A DNA stretch of 64,000 bases from Actinotalea subterranea (GCF_008364845.1 NZ_VTTP01000001.1:581594-645593); one strand, 5' to 3'; numbered from the stretch's first letter, positions 41,500-50,575 are shown. The notes: generated by a model not told the origin, from the sequence alone. Program-made: numbers and translations.

Positions 41500-43628
41500 G
41501 GTTCTCCTCTCGGGGGTGCCGCCACGACCAGGGCGTCGAGGGCGACGGGGCCATCGGCCGTGAGCCGGACCGGGTTCAGGTCGACCTCGGCGATGTCGTG
41601 GTGCTCACTGATCAGGTCGCCCACCGCGCGCAGCACGTGGGCCAGGGCCGCGACGTCGACCCCGGGCCCGCCCCGGAAGCCGTCGAGCACGGCCCGGGGC
41701 AGCGCGCGGACCATCTCCTGTGCGCGCGCCGGGGACAGCGGGGCGAGCCTCAGCACCGGGTCGCGGCCGAGCTCCGCGGCGACGCCGCCCAGCCCGAGGA
41801 GCACGACGGGGCCGAAGACGCGGTCACGCACGGCACCCACGATGAGGTCCGTCCCGGGCTCGGCCATCACCTCGACGAGGTACCGCCGGGTGGCGGCGCG
41901 CGGGCTGTCGGCCGACGCGTGGGACGCCTCGTGCTCGATCGCGTCGATCGCGTCGAGCGCCCGGTCGAGCGCGGCCCGGTCGGTCAGGCCGACGTGCACC
42001 CCGCCGACGTCGGACTTGTGGAGCACGTCCGCGTCGAGGACCTTGACGACGACGGGCCGCCCGGGCCGCGCGAGGTCGTCGAACGCCGCGTGGGCCTGCG
42101 ACCGGTCGGCCGCCGGGCGGCGTACCGGCGCACGCACGCCGTAGGACTCGAGGAGCGTCTTGCCCTCGTGCTCGTCGAGCGTGCGCCCGACGCCGCGCGT
42201 GGGCGTCACCGGCTCGGCGTCCCGGACGCCGCGCAGGCGGGCATCGGTGACGACCGCCGTCAGGGCAGTCGCGAGCTCCCCCGGCCCGGCGAGCATCGGC
42301 ACGCCCGCGAGGTCCAGCTCCCGACGGCGCTCGACCATCGCAGCCTCGGGTCCCCCGCTCGCGAAGAGCACGCGGCCCGCGACGGGCCGCAGGGCGGTGA
42401 CGGGGTCGAGCGCTCCGGGCTCGTCGAGCGCGAACACGCCGACGACGTCGACGGCGGGGTCGGCGACGACCGCCGCGACGACGTCGCCGAAGCCCGCGGC
42501 CGGCCGGCCGGTGTCCACGGGGTTGCGCTGGAACGTGAGGGGCGGGAGCAGCTCGGCGATGCGCCGCTGGGTCGCGCCGCCGAGGGCCGGGAGGTCGATG
42601 CCGCGTGCGCCGAGCGCGTCGGCGACGACCAGGCCCGGCCCTGCCTGCCCCGTGACGAGCCCGACGCCGGCCCGCGAGCCCGCCGTGAGCCTGAGCACGC
42701 GCAGCGCCGCGAGCGAGGAGACCATCTCCTCGAGGCTCCCGACGACGACGGCGCCGGCCTGCTGAAGCGCGGCACGGGTCAGCGCGTACGAGCCCGTCAT
42801 CGCACCGGTGTGCGACCGCGCGAAGTCCGACACGTCCGAGCGTCCCACCACGAACGCGACCACGGGCTTACGCGCGGTGACCCGGCGCAGCGCCGCGACG
42901 AGCGCCCGGCCGTCGGCGACACCCTCGATGTGCAGGCCGACGGCGGTCGTCGCGTCGTCCTGCGCGAGGAAGTCCAGGAGCTCCGGGAAGTCGACGTCGA
43001 CCGCGTTGCCGAGCCCGGCACCGAGCCGCAGGCCCACGCCCGCACGCGCCAGCATGAACGCGATGGTCAGGTTCACGCCGCCCGACTGCGCGACGACGCT
43101 CACCGAGCCCGCCGCGAGCTCGGCCACGGCCGGCATGAAGTTTGCCGTCGTGGCGTCGACCGGGTTCATGAACCCGGACGTGTTGGGCCCGAGGAGGCGG
43201 ATGCCCGCGTCCTGCGCCGTGCGCGCGACCCGCTGCTGGAGGCGCGCGCCCTCGGGGCCGCTCTCGGCGAAGCCGCCGGCGCACACGACGGCGGCGCGGA
43301 CGCCTGCCGCGCCGGCGTCCTCGAGCGCTCCGGGGACGGCCTCGGGCGGGACCACGAGGACCGCAAGGTCCACGCCGGTGCACTCCCGGAGGCTGCCGAT
43401 CACCGGCCGCCCGAGCACCTCCCCGCCGCGCGGGTTGACAGGGTGCAGGGCGCCGGGGAAGTGCCGCAGCGCCTGCACCATCGCGTGGCCGGCCTTCCCG
43501 GGCTGCGCGGACGCGCCGACGACCGCGACGGCGGCGGGGCGGAACATCGGCTCGAGCGGGTGCTGACCGGCGTACGACGGGCCGCGCGCCGCGTCCACCT
43601 GCTCGGTGGTCGGGCGGACGGCTGTCAC
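41487..43628 (-). CDS. ADP-forming acyl-CoA synthetase (fused alpha and beta subunits)
   Basis: 713 residues; the GTG start overlaps the upstream stop (GTGA). Order of domains: CoA-binding Rossmann domain (~25-145, 'VAVVGASAQPGKAGHAMVQAL'), succinyl-CoA-synthetase-like flavodoxin domains (~150-470) with the phospho-histidine His273 in ARSHTGAMTGS, and an ATP-grasp domain (~490-700: 'VVKVLDADVLHKSDVGGV', 'EVDLNPVRL'). Such enzymes interconvert acyl-CoA plus ADP and phosphate with acid plus ATP. In this operon, between an FAH hydrolase and an aromatic hydroxylase, it may activate an aromatic acid or recover energy from an acyl-CoA. Direction unknown. Confidence 0.92.
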   Translation of the reverse strand: MTAVRPTTEQVDAARGPSYAGQHPLEPMFRPAAVAVVGASAQPGKAGHAMVQALRHFPGALHPVNPRGGEVLGRPVIGSLRECTGVDLAVLVVPPEAVPGALEDAGAAGVRAAVVCAGGFAESGPEGARLQQRVARTAQDAGIRLLGPNTSGFMNPVDATTANFMPAVAELAAGSVSVVAQSGGVNLTIAFMLARAGVGLRLGAGLGNAVDVDFPELLDFLAQDDATTAVGLHIEGVADGRALVAALRRVTARKPVVAFVVGRSDVSDFARSHTGAMTGSYALTRAALQQAGAVVVGSLEEMVSSLAALRVLRLTAGSRAGVGLVTGQAGPGLVVADALGARGIDLPALGGATQRRIAELLPPLTFQRNPVDTGRPAAGFGDVVAAVVADPAVDVVGVFALDEPGALDPVTALRPVAGRVLFASGGPEAAMVERRRELDLAGVPMLAGPGELATALTAVVTDARLRGVRDAEPVTPTRGVGRTLDEHEGKTLLESYGVRAPVRRPAADRSQAHAAFDDLARPGRPVVVKVLDADVLHKSDVGGVHVGLTDRAALDRALDAIDAIEHEASHASADSPRAATRRYLVEVMAEPGTDLIVGAVRDRVFGPVVLLGLGGVAAELGRDPVLRLAPLSPARAQEMVRALPRAVLDGFRGGPGVDVAALAHVLRAVGDLISEHHDIAEVDLNPVRLTADGPVALDALVVAAPPRGEPCPA

Positions 43629-44482
43629 CGCTGCCCCGGGCGGGTGGCGTACGCGATCGCGCGCTCGTCGCTCACGCCGACCTCGAGCCGTCCGAGGCCC
43701 TCGATCTCGACGGCGACCTGGTCGCCGGCCGCGACGGGTCCCACGCCGGCGGGCGTGCCGGTGGCGATGACGTCCCCGGGGTGGAGGGTCATCACGTGGC
43801 TCGTGTAGGCGATGAGCTCGGCGACGCCGTAGATGAGGTCGGCGGTCGAGGCGCGCTGACGCAGCTCTGCCCCGACCCAGCACCTCAGCTCGAGCGAGCC
43901 CGGGTCGGGCACCTCGTCGGCCGTGGTCACCCAGGGTCCGATCGGCGTGAACGTGTCGAAGGACTTGCGGGTCGAGCGGTCCTCGCCGGACCGCACCGTG
44001 ATGTCCAGGAGCGGCACGTACCCGAAGACGTGCTCGAGGGCCCGTTCCGCGGGTACGCGGCTCGCCTCGCGGCCGATGACCACGCCGAGCTCTCCCTCGT
44101 GGTCGGTGCGCACGTCGGTGTACGGGAGCCGGATCAGCCCGCCGTGGCCGATGACCGACGAGCTCGCCTTGAGGAAGACGCCGTAGTCGGCGATGGTCCG
44201 CTGCTCGCCCATCTCGGCCTTGTGGTCGAGGTAGTTCACGGGTGCACCGACCACCTTGCCGGGACGCGCGAGGGGGGCCGCGAGCCGCAGCGCGCCGGCA
44301 GCGCGGGCCGGCAGCGTGTCGAGGTCGAGCGACCGGAGCTCGTCGAGCGTGCCGCCCCGCTCGAGGAACGACAGGAGCGGGCCGCCGGCGCCCGGCACGA
44401 GGTCGAGGGCGTCGGTGAGATCGACGGCCCGGTCGCCCAGGAGGGCGTGCAGGCGCGCGTCGAGGGTGCTGGCTAACCTCAT
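43625..44482 (-). CDS. Fumarylacetoacetate hydrolase-family protein (copy 1)
   Basis: 285 residues from ATG 44482 (GGGAG ten bases upstream). FAH catalytic domain from ~75 to the end: 'VNYLDHKAEMGEQ', metal-binding 'TDHEGELGVVIGREA', 'FGYVPLLDITVRS' and 'GDVIATGTPAGVGP'. The protein resembles ureidoglycolate lyase/acylpyruvase-type and 2-hydroxyhepta-diene-dioate isomerase members, so it could hydrolyse a C-C bond of a ring-cleavage product such as fumarylpyruvate or maleylpyruvate. A second FAH gene is in the gentisate operon. First gene of the operon, divergent from the PaaX gene, with a strong-looking promoter. Confidence 0.9.
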   Translation of the reverse strand: MRLASTLDARLHALLGDRAVDLTDALDLVPGAGGPLLSFLERGGTLDELRSLDLDTLPARAAGALRLAAPLARPGKVVGAPVNYLDHKAEMGEQRTIADYGVFLKASSSVIGHGGLIRLPYTDVRTDHEGELGVVIGREASRVPAERALEHVFGYVPLLDITVRSGEDRSTRKSFDTFTPIGPWVTTADEVPDPGSLELRCWVGAELRQRASTADLIYGVAELIAYTSHVMTLHPGDVIATGTPAGVGPVAAGDQVAVEIEGLGRLEVGVSDERAIAYATRPGQR

Positions 44483-44511
44483 CGTCAGTGGCTCCCGGAC
44501 TGGCTGGAATG

Positions 44512-44548
44512 TGACATGACTATCGGCGAGCGGCGTAGGATATGTCAA
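44512..44548. promoter_or_regulatory. Divergent promoter with TGACAT/ATGTCA boxes (PaaX 1 / catabolic operon A)
   Basis: On the minus strand TTGACA (44548-44543) and GATAGT (44524-44519) with an 18-base spacer form a promoter for the FAH-led operon. On the plus strand TAGGAT (44536-44541) with TGACAT (44512-44517) 18 bases upstream fits the regulator gene. The boxes TGACAT (44512-44517) and ATGTCA (44542-44547) are inverted copies and lie in both promoters. The same TTGACAT word recurs next to the second PaaX gene, so it is a candidate PaaX operator. Confidence 0.6.
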
Positions 44549-44589
44549 GCATCGCTCGGGCTGCGGGCGACAGGACGAGAGGGGCTGCC

Positions 44590-45558
44590 GTGGCACACGT
44601 GAGCCGGACCGACGCGGACGGGCCACGCGCACCGCGCACCCGCCAGGGCTCCCCGCCGAGCCTGCTCCTGACCCTGCTGGGCGACTACTGGTGGGGGCAG
44701 GAGGAGCCGCTGCCGTCGGCCGCGCTCGTCGACCTGCTCGCGGACTTCGGCGTCAGCGACGTCGCCGCGCGCGCGGCGCTCAGCCGCATGGTCAAGCACG
44801 GGCTGCTCGTCTCGACGCGCAACGGGCGCAACACGTTCTACGCGATGACCCCGCGCGCGCAGGCGGTCATGCGCGAGGGCGCCGTCCGGATCGTCGCCTT
44901 CGGCAGGGGCGACGGCGCCGAGTGGGACGGCCGGTGGAGCCTCGTGGCGTTCTCGGTGCCGGAGGCCAACCGCTCCGCCCGCGAGGCCCTGCGGACCCGG
45001 CTGCGCTGGCTGGGGTTCGCCCCGCTCTACGACGCCCTGTGGATCTCCCCGCACCCGCGCCACGACCAGGCGCTCGCCGAGCTCGGCGACCTCGGGGTGA
45101 CCAGCGCGACCGCGTTCGTCGCGACGTCGCCCGAGCTGCCGGCGACGACGCTGGCCCCCCAGAGCGCATGGGACCTCGAGGGGCTCGCCGACCTGTACCG
45201 GGCGTTCGTCGCGGAGTGGAAGCCCACGCACTCGGCCCTCGGCAAGGGGACCATCTCCCCGGTCGACGCCCTCACCCGCAGGACCGAGCTCATGGACGCC
45301 TGGCGCGCGTTCCCGGGCCTGGACCCCGACCTGCCGCGGCGGCTGCTGCCCGTCGACTGGCCGCGGGACGCCGCGCGCGACCTGTTCCTCGACACGTACG
45401 AGAAGCTCGGCGCCCCCGCGTCGGTCCGCGTGCGCCAGGTGATCGGCGCCTACGCCCCCGAGCTCGCGACGCGCGTCGTCCAGTTCTCCGTCGCCGCGGA
45501 CCACCCGGGCCCCCGGGCCCCTGACGTCGCGCTCAGCCCGGCGGCGTCGGCTCGCTGA
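44590..45558 (+). CDS. PaaX-family transcriptional regulator (copy 1)
   Basis: 322 residues from GTG 44590, selected because GAGAGGGG precedes it; an ATG at 44542 lies inside the promoter boxes and is unlikely. N-terminal winged helix ('FGVSDVAARAALSRMVKHGLL' splits into FGVSDVAARAALSRM and VKHGLLVSTRNG), PaaX-like dimerisation core with 'EWDGRWSLVAFSVPEANRSA', 'LRWLGFAPLYDALWISPHP', and the PaaX C-terminal domain ('DAWRAFPGLDPDLPRRLLP'). PaaX represses phenylacetate catabolism with phenylacetyl-CoA as inducer; here an aromatic or acyl-CoA effector is likely. Its 3' end overlaps the convergent thioesterase gene by 26 bases. Confidence 0.93.
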   Translation: MAHVSRTDADGPRAPRTRQGSPPSLLLTLLGDYWWGQEEPLPSAALVDLLADFGVSDVAARAALSRMVKHGLLVSTRNGRNTFYAMTPRAQAVMREGAVRIVAFGRGDGAEWDGRWSLVAFSVPEANRSAREALRTRLRWLGFAPLYDALWISPHPRHDQALAELGDLGVTSATAFVATSPELPATTLAPQSAWDLEGLADLYRAFVAEWKPTHSALGKGTISPVDALTRRTELMDAWRAFPGLDPDLPRRLLPVDWPRDAARDLFLDTYEKLGAPASVRVRQVIGAYAPELATRVVQFSVAADHPGPRAPDVALSPAASAR

Positions 45559-45934
45559 CCACGGCCCCGAGGCCCGCGCGCAGCGCCGGCGGGAGCTCGG
45601 CCGGCTGGTCGTGCGCGTCGACGTGGACGCAGGTCGTCGAGCCCTGCACGCACACCGCGCCGTCCCGCACGACCCGCCAGCCGTAGGTGATCGACGTGCG
45701 CCCGAGGTTGGTGGCCCGCACCTCGACCTGCACCTCGTCCCCGAACCTCAGGGGCGCGAGGAAGTCCACGACCACGTGCCGGCGCGGGTAGCTCGTGAGG
45801 TCGACCGCGCCCGCCGCGCGCAGCAGCTGGTGCTCGGCCCGCTCGGCCCAGCGCAGCGCGGCCGTGTGGTGGATCCGGCCGCCCGCGTCGGTGTCCACGA
45901 ACTCCACGCGCACGGGTTCGCTGTGCGTGCGCAC
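45533..45934 (-). CDS. 4-hydroxybenzoyl-CoA-type (4HBT) hotdog thioesterase
   Basis: 133 residues; GTG directly follows the TGA of the SDR gene (TGAGTG), with GGGGGA in front. Hotdog fold with 'RVEFVDTDAGGRIHHTAALRWAE' (residues 9-31), the D-x-G-x-x-x-x motif containing the catalytic Asp of 4HBT/YbgC thioesterases, then 'VVVDFLAPLRFGDEVQVEV'. It releases CoA from a short or aromatic acyl-CoA. As last gene in the CoA ligase-thiolase-MaoC-SDR operon it is a good candidate for freeing a hydroxybenzoate or gentisate from its CoA ester. Confidence 0.9.
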   Translation of the reverse strand: MRTHSEPVRVEFVDTDAGGRIHHTAALRWAERAEHQLLRAAGAVDLTSYPRRHVVVDFLAPLRFGDEVQVEVRATNLGRTSITYGWRVVRDGAVCVQGSTTCVHVDAHDQPAELPPALRAGLGAVVSEPTPPG

Positions 45935-46852
45935 TCAGTCCCCCAGGTCCAGCGGCGGCAGGGTGATCCCGCTCGGCTGCGCGTGCGCCGCGAACGTCGT
46001 CGGCCACTGCGCGGCGATCGCGTCGGCGGTCCAGCCGCCCTCGCGGTAGGTGACGGCGAGCTCCTGCGGCACCGAGTACACCGAGAGCTTGTCCCCGCCG
46101 ATGCCGATCGCCTGGCCGGTCACCCCGGCGGACGCGTCGGACGCGAGCCACACGACCAGTGGCGCGACGTCCTCGGGCCCGCCGAGCGCGTGGTCGCGCC
46201 GCACGACGCGCGGCAGCGGCTCGCCACGGTCGTACGCGGCGGCGACGTCGGCGTACACGGGGATCGTCGCCGTCATGGCGGTGATCGCCGTCGGCACGAT
46301 CGCGTTGACCATGACCCCTGCGCGCGCGAGCTCGAGGGACCACGTCCGGGCCATCGCGACGACGCCCGCCTTCGCGGCCGCGTAGCTCGTCTGGCCGATG
46401 TTGCCGTGCTGCCCCGCGGGCGAGCCGACGAGCACGATCCGGCCACCCTCGCCCCGATCCCGCATGTGCACGGCCGCCGCCCGGGCGGTCGTGAACGCCC
46501 CACGCAGGTGCGTCTGGACGACGAGGTCGAAGTCCTCGTCGGTCGTCTTCCACAGCATGCGGTCCCGCAGCACGCCCGCGTTCGCCACGAGCACGTCGAG
46601 CCCGCCGAACGCCTCGACCGCGGCGGCCACGAGGAGGTCGGCCGTCTCGGTCGGCCCGACGGGTGCGACGACGGCGACCGCGGACCCGCCGTCGGCCGTG
46701 ATCGCGTCGACCGTCTGCTGCGCGGAGCCCGCGTCGACGTCGTTGACCACGACGCTGGCGCCGGCCGCCGCCAATGCGCGGGCGTAGGCCCTGCCGAGGC
46801 CCTGACCGCTGCCCGTGACGACGGCCGCCTTGCCCGTGAGGTCCGTGCTCAT
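45935..46852 (-). CDS. SDR-family 3-hydroxyacyl-CoA dehydrogenase-like oxidoreductase
   Basis: 305 residues; ATG overlaps the MaoC stop (ATGA). Cofactor motif TGSGQGLG (residues 13-20), Asp40 selecting NAD(H), NAG at 91-93, and catalytic Ser144, Tyr157, Lys161 (YAAAK). Length and 'LTGKAAVVTGSGQGLGRAYA' beginning resemble the hydroxyacyl-CoA dehydrogenase part of multifunctional peroxisomal enzyme-type SDRs. Together with the MaoC hydratase and thiolase it would complete the oxidation of a beta-hydroxyacyl-CoA. The C-terminal extension (~230-305) is typical of that subgroup. Confidence 0.92.
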   Translation of the reverse strand: MSTDLTGKAAVVTGSGQGLGRAYARALAAAGASVVVNDVDAGSAQQTVDAITADGGSAVAVVAPVGPTETADLLVAAAVEAFGGLDVLVANAGVLRDRMLWKTTDEDFDLVVQTHLRGAFTTARAAAVHMRDRGEGGRIVLVGSPAGQHGNIGQTSYAAAKAGVVAMARTWSLELARAGVMVNAIVPTAITAMTATIPVYADVAAAYDRGEPLPRVVRRDHALGGPEDVAPLVVWLASDASAGVTGQAIGIGGDKLSVYSVPQELAVTYREGGWTADAIAAQWPTTFAAHAQPSGITLPPLDLGD

Positions 46853-47346
46853 GCGTAGTACCTCACGATCATCACGGCGACGGCGGCGGGCTTGGCCTGC
46901 CCCTCGACCTCGAAGGTGTTCTCGAAGACGGCCTGGTAGCCGCCCGGCACCTCGGTGACCTCCGTGAGCGTCGACGTCACACGGATGCGTGAGCCGACCC
47001 GCACGGGTGCGGGGAAGCGGAGCCGGTCGAGCCCGTAGTTGACGCCCGTGGCGACGCCGGTGACGTCCACGAGCTCGGCCATGAGCGGGACGACGAGGGC
47101 CAGGGTGAAGTAGCCGTGGACGATCGTGCCGCCGAACGGCGTGCGGGCCGCGTACTCCTGGTCCAGGTGGATCGGGTTGTGGTCGCCCGTGAGGTCGGCG
47201 AACCGGTCGACCTCGTCCTGCGTCACGGTGCGCCAGGACGAGGGGCCGAACGTGCGGCCGACGGCGGCGGGCAGGTCGGCGAGGGGAACTGCGGCGGGGC
47301 CGGCCGGTGCGGCCGTGGCCCCGGGGGCTGCGTGCTCTGCGGTCAT
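46849..47346 (-). CDS. MaoC-like enoyl-CoA hydratase
   Basis: 165 residues. After an Ala/Pro-rich start, a single hotdog domain with the (R)-hydratase signature 'ADLTGDHNPIHLDQEYAA' (catalytic Asp and His within GDHNPIH) and 'GGTIVHGYFTLALVVPL'. It should hydrate a trans-2-enoyl-CoA. Located between thiolase and SDR genes of the same strand, 67 bases after the thiolase stop. The best-supported role is the hydration step of a side-chain beta-oxidation. Ribosome site GAGAGCGAG is weak. Confidence 0.92.
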   Translation of the reverse strand: MTAEHAAPGATAAPAGPAAVPLADLPAAVGRTFGPSSWRTVTQDEVDRFADLTGDHNPIHLDQEYAARTPFGGTIVHGYFTLALVVPLMAELVDVTGVATGVNYGLDRLRFPAPVRVGSRIRVTSTLTEVTEVPGGYQAVFENTFEVEGQAKPAAVAVMIVRYYA

Positions 47347-47413
47347 GGTGCGCTCGCTCTCGTGGTGGTCGGCGGGTCGGGCAGGGCTTCGGTCAGGGGG
47401 GCGGCGGTCCGGT

Positions 47414-48604
47414 TCACCCGTCGACGCGGACGACGACGGCGCCCGCCGAGTCGCCCGCCGCGCAGCCCGTGAAGAGGCCCAGCCCGCCGCCGCGGGCGTG
47501 CAGGGCGTGCACGAGCTCGGTCACGGCCCGCGCGCCCGTCGGGCCCTGGGGGTGGCCGTACACGAGCGAGGACCCGTACGGGTTCATGCGCTCGAGCGGG
47601 TACCCCGTCTGCTCGGAGAACCACAGGTCGTTGACCGCGAACGGGTTGTGCGTGGTGACCACGTCCAGGTCCGCCACCTCGACGCCTGCGTCGGCGAGCG
47701 CGCGCAGCGCGGCGGGCACGGGCGCCTTGGGCATGTAGGCGGGGGCGGCGCGGCTGAACCCGGTCGCCAGGATCTGTGCGGTGACGCCGCCCCGTCCTAG
47801 CTCGCGGGCCCGCGCGGCGGACGCGACGACGACGCCCGCGCACCCGTCCGCGGGGTGCGTCTGCGCACCGAACGTCACGACGCCGTCGGGCGCCACGGGT
47901 CGGAGCGCCGCGAGGCCCTCCGCTGTCGTCGGGAACACCCCGTGGTCCGCCTCGAGCCAGCCCTCGCCGCGGCGCCGCGGGATCCGCACGGGCACCATGT
48001 ACTCGCGCTGCACGGCCCTGTCGTCCGCGAGCGCCGTCAGGTACTGCTCGTAGCGCATGAGCGCGACCTCGTCGAGCTGCTCGCGCGTGTAGCCGGCGTC
48101 CCGCGCCGTGTTCTCGGCCGTGTCGTTCATGCTCTGGCCGGTCGTGGGGTCGAGCTTCATGGGGTCCAGCACCCAGTGCTCGCTCACGGGGGCGCCGCCC
48201 GCCGCCTGGGCGCTGCTCCACAGCATGAGCGGGCCGTTGCTGGTCCGGTCGGTCACGACACCGATCGTGGTCGAGTGCGCCCCGAGCTCGACCTGCGTCG
48301 CGAGGTGCTCGATGACGGCGGCCGACGTCGCGCAGGCCCGGGCGATCCACGGCCCGCCGTGGTCACCGGCGCCGAGGCGCCGCGAGATGCCCGTGACGCC
48401 GTAGAACGCGTGCTGCTGCGGGACGGTGCAGCCCAGGGTCCACTCGGTGATCTCCTCGGGCGGCAGGCCGCGGTCGGCGAGGGCACGGCCCGTCACGTCG
48501 ACGGCCATGTCGAGGCTGTTGAGCTCGGCGAGCGGGCCCTGCCACTTGGCGAAGGGGGAGGTCCAGCTCATCCCGAACGGGATGTGGGCATCGGAGAACT
48601 TCAT
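47414..48604 (-). CDS. Thiolase (acetyl-CoA acyltransferase-like)
   Basis: 396 residues; ATG overlaps the CoA ligase stop (ATGA). Nucleophile Cys91 in ARACATSAAV, catalytic His351 (YGHPQGPTGAR) and second Cys381 (FTGCAAGDSAG) are all in place, with His319 (THNPFAVND). This is a biosynthetic/degradative thiolase of usual length that would cleave a 3-ketoacyl-CoA to release acetyl-CoA. Following the AMP-forming ligase, it supports a two-carbon side-chain shortening pathway encoded by this operon. Confidence 0.93.
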   Translation of the reverse strand: MKFSDAHIPFGMSWTSPFAKWQGPLAELNSLDMAVDVTGRALADRGLPPEEITEWTLGCTVPQQHAFYGVTGISRRLGAGDHGGPWIARACATSAAVIEHLATQVELGAHSTTIGVVTDRTSNGPLMLWSSAQAAGGAPVSEHWVLDPMKLDPTTGQSMNDTAENTARDAGYTREQLDEVALMRYEQYLTALADDRAVQREYMVPVRIPRRRGEGWLEADHGVFPTTAEGLAALRPVAPDGVVTFGAQTHPADGCAGVVVASAARARELGRGGVTAQILATGFSRAAPAYMPKAPVPAALRALADAGVEVADLDVVTTHNPFAVNDLWFSEQTGYPLERMNPYGSSLVYGHPQGPTGARAVTELVHALHARGGGLGLFTGCAAGDSAGAVVVRVDG

Positions 48605-50427
48605 CGGTTCCTCTCACCGGGGTCGGGGGCGACGATCGGGTCGACGAGGGCGGGGCGTTCGCCCAGCTCGGTCACGCGACGGCGCAGAGCGCGCATGTCG
48701 ACCTTGCCGCTCGGGCTTCGCTCGAGCTCGTCCACCAGGTACAACCTGCGGGGCTTCTTGTAGCCGGCGAGCCGCTCGCCGACCGCGTCCTGGATCTGCT
48801 GCGCGGTGATCGGGGAGCCCGGCGCGGTGACGACCATGGCCGTGACGACCTCGCCCCAGCGCGGGTCCGGGAGGCCGAAGACGACGGCGTCGACGACGTC
48901 CGGGACGGCCAGGAGGGCCTCCTCGACCTCACCGGGGTACACCTTCTCCCCGCCCGTGTTGACGACGGCCGAGCCGCGGCCGAGCATCTCGACGTACCCG
49001 TCGCCGAGCACCTGGACGTAGTCGCCGGGCATGACGTACCGCACGCCGTCGATCACGGGGTACGTCTGGGCGGTGCGCTCGGGGTCGTCGTGGTAGCCCA
49101 GGGGCATCGCGCCCCGGTACGCGAGCGTGCCGATCGCACCGACGACGTCCTGGACCTCGGTGCGCTCCGGCGAGAGCACGACGGCCCCCGGTGCGAGGCG
49201 CGGGCGGCACGGCAGGTCCTGCGGCCCGCGCACGACCCCGTAGGCGAAGGGGCCGCCCTCGCTCGAGCCGATGATGTCGATGAGGGTCGCGCCCGGCGCG
49301 TGCGCGATCAGCCGTCGCTTGAGCTCGTCGGACCAGACCATGCCGGAGCTGAGGACCGTGCCGAGGCTCGAGATGTCCGCGACGGGACCGTCGGCGGCGT
49401 CCAGGACGTCCACGAGCGGCCCGACGACGGCGTTGCCCGCGACGATCAGGCGCGTCACGCCGTGCTCCTCGATGGCGCGCAGGGCCGCGCGCGGGTCGAA
49501 CCGCGCCGTGGGCAGGAACACCACGGTCCCGCCCAGCACCATCGCGTTCATGACGTTGAACAGGGCCGTCGCGTGCATCATCGGCGGCAGCGGGAGGCAC
49601 ACGGTGCGGGGCAGGTCCGCGCGCGCCGCGATCCGTGTGACGTCGTCGAGCGTCGTCGGCGGCTCGACGGGCAGGGACGCGTAGATCGAGAACTGCTGGC
49701 TGTCGAAGAGGTTGCCGTGGGTCCACACGACGGCCTTGGGCCGGCCGGTCGTGCCACCGGTGAACATGAAGATCTTGTGCTCGGGGCCGAGCGGCCGGGG
49801 TGCGAGCGGTGGGCGTCCGAGCGCGGAGGCGAACGGGACGCCGGGGACGGGTTCGGGGGCGTCGTCGGGCACCGGCCCGCGGCCGCCGGGACCTGCGGGC
49901 GCGTCGCCGTCGGGCACGTGCAGGACGAGCCCGGGCAGCCCGACCCGGTCGGCGGCGTCCCGGACGGCCTCCGCGAGGCTCGTGGGGAAGACGAGGGCTG
50001 CGGGCCGCGCGACCTCGAGCAGGTAGGCGAGCTCACCGCCGTGGTAGCGGAAGTTGATGTTGACCGGGATCGCGCCGATCTTGTACGCCGCGTAGAGGGT
50101 CGTGAGGTACTCGGCGCGGTTGTACATGAAGATCGCGACGGTCGAGTCGACCCCCAGGCCGTGCTCGACGAAGGTCGCCGCGAGGCGGGCGGCGGTCTCC
50201 TCGAACTCGGCGTAGGTCACCGTCCGCCCGCCGGCGACGACCGCCGGCCGGTCGGGGACGGCGCGTGCCACGGCGTCCCAGATGGTGGCGTAGTTGGCGC
50301 GGTCGAGGCCGACCGGTGCCGGCGCGCCGTCGGGGACGGGGCCGGGGTTCACGTCGGGGACCCCGCCGGGCGCCCGGTCCTCGGGTGGCGTCGCGGCGGG
50401 TCGGGGCGGGCTGGGGTGCGGGGTCAC
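48601..50427 (-). CDS. AMP-forming acyl-CoA ligase
   Basis: 608 residues from GTG 50427 (AGAGGCAGAC upstream). ANL superfamily: P-loop-like 'FMFTGGTTGRPKAVVWTHGN' (about residues 215-234), adenine motif 'GSSEGGPFAYG', 'GDYVQVLGDGYVEMLGR' and C-terminal 'GGEKVYPGEVEE' with the Lys of 'SPSGKVDMRAL'. An N-terminal Pro/Ala-rich extension of ~40 residues and a Gly/Pro/Asp-rich insert near 175-195 are unusual. It activates a carboxylic acid with ATP and CoA; in this operon most likely an aromatic or aryl-alkanoic acid. First gene of operon B. Confidence 0.93.
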   Translation of the reverse strand: MTPHPSPPRPAATPPEDRAPGGVPDVNPGPVPDGAPAPVGLDRANYATIWDAVARAVPDRPAVVAGGRTVTYAEFEETAARLAATFVEHGLGVDSTVAIFMYNRAEYLTTLYAAYKIGAIPVNINFRYHGGELAYLLEVARPAALVFPTSLAEAVRDAADRVGLPGLVLHVPDGDAPAGPGGRGPVPDDAPEPVPGVPFASALGRPPLAPRPLGPEHKIFMFTGGTTGRPKAVVWTHGNLFDSQQFSIYASLPVEPPTTLDDVTRIAARADLPRTVCLPLPPMMHATALFNVMNAMVLGGTVVFLPTARFDPRAALRAIEEHGVTRLIVAGNAVVGPLVDVLDAADGPVADISSLGTVLSSGMVWSDELKRRLIAHAPGATLIDIIGSSEGGPFAYGVVRGPQDLPCRPRLAPGAVVLSPERTEVQDVVGAIGTLAYRGAMPLGYHDDPERTAQTYPVIDGVRYVMPGDYVQVLGDGYVEMLGRGSAVVNTGGEKVYPGEVEEALLAVPDVVDAVVFGLPDPRWGEVVTAMVVTAPGSPITAQQIQDAVGERLAGYKKPRRLYLVDELERSPSGKVDMRALRRRVTELGERPALVDPIVAPDPGERNR

Positions 50428-50531
50428 GTCTGCCTCTGCTCACATCCTCGTGGGCGACACCGCGTCGGGGACGCGGCGGGTGCTGACGTGCCGATGCTGC
50501 CTGCTCGCAGCCCGAAACGTCAAGCACTCTC

Positions 50532-50545
50532 GTGACGATCGTCAC
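50532..50545. promoter_or_regulatory. 14-bp perfect palindrome upstream of operon B
   Basis: GTGACGATCGTCAC at 50532-50545 lies about 105 bases before the CoA ligase start (minus strand) and just after the PaaX gene 2 stop. The only obvious structured element in 50428-50575; candidate operator of operon B. Confidence 0.5.
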
Positions 50546-50575
50546 CAAGACGTCGAATGACGAGGCCCTGCGCCG

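Noticed and set aside
44542-44589. Upstream ATG start for PaaX 1
   Set aside because: The ATG lies within the promoter boxes and has no ribosome site; the GTG at 44590 has GAGAGGGG.
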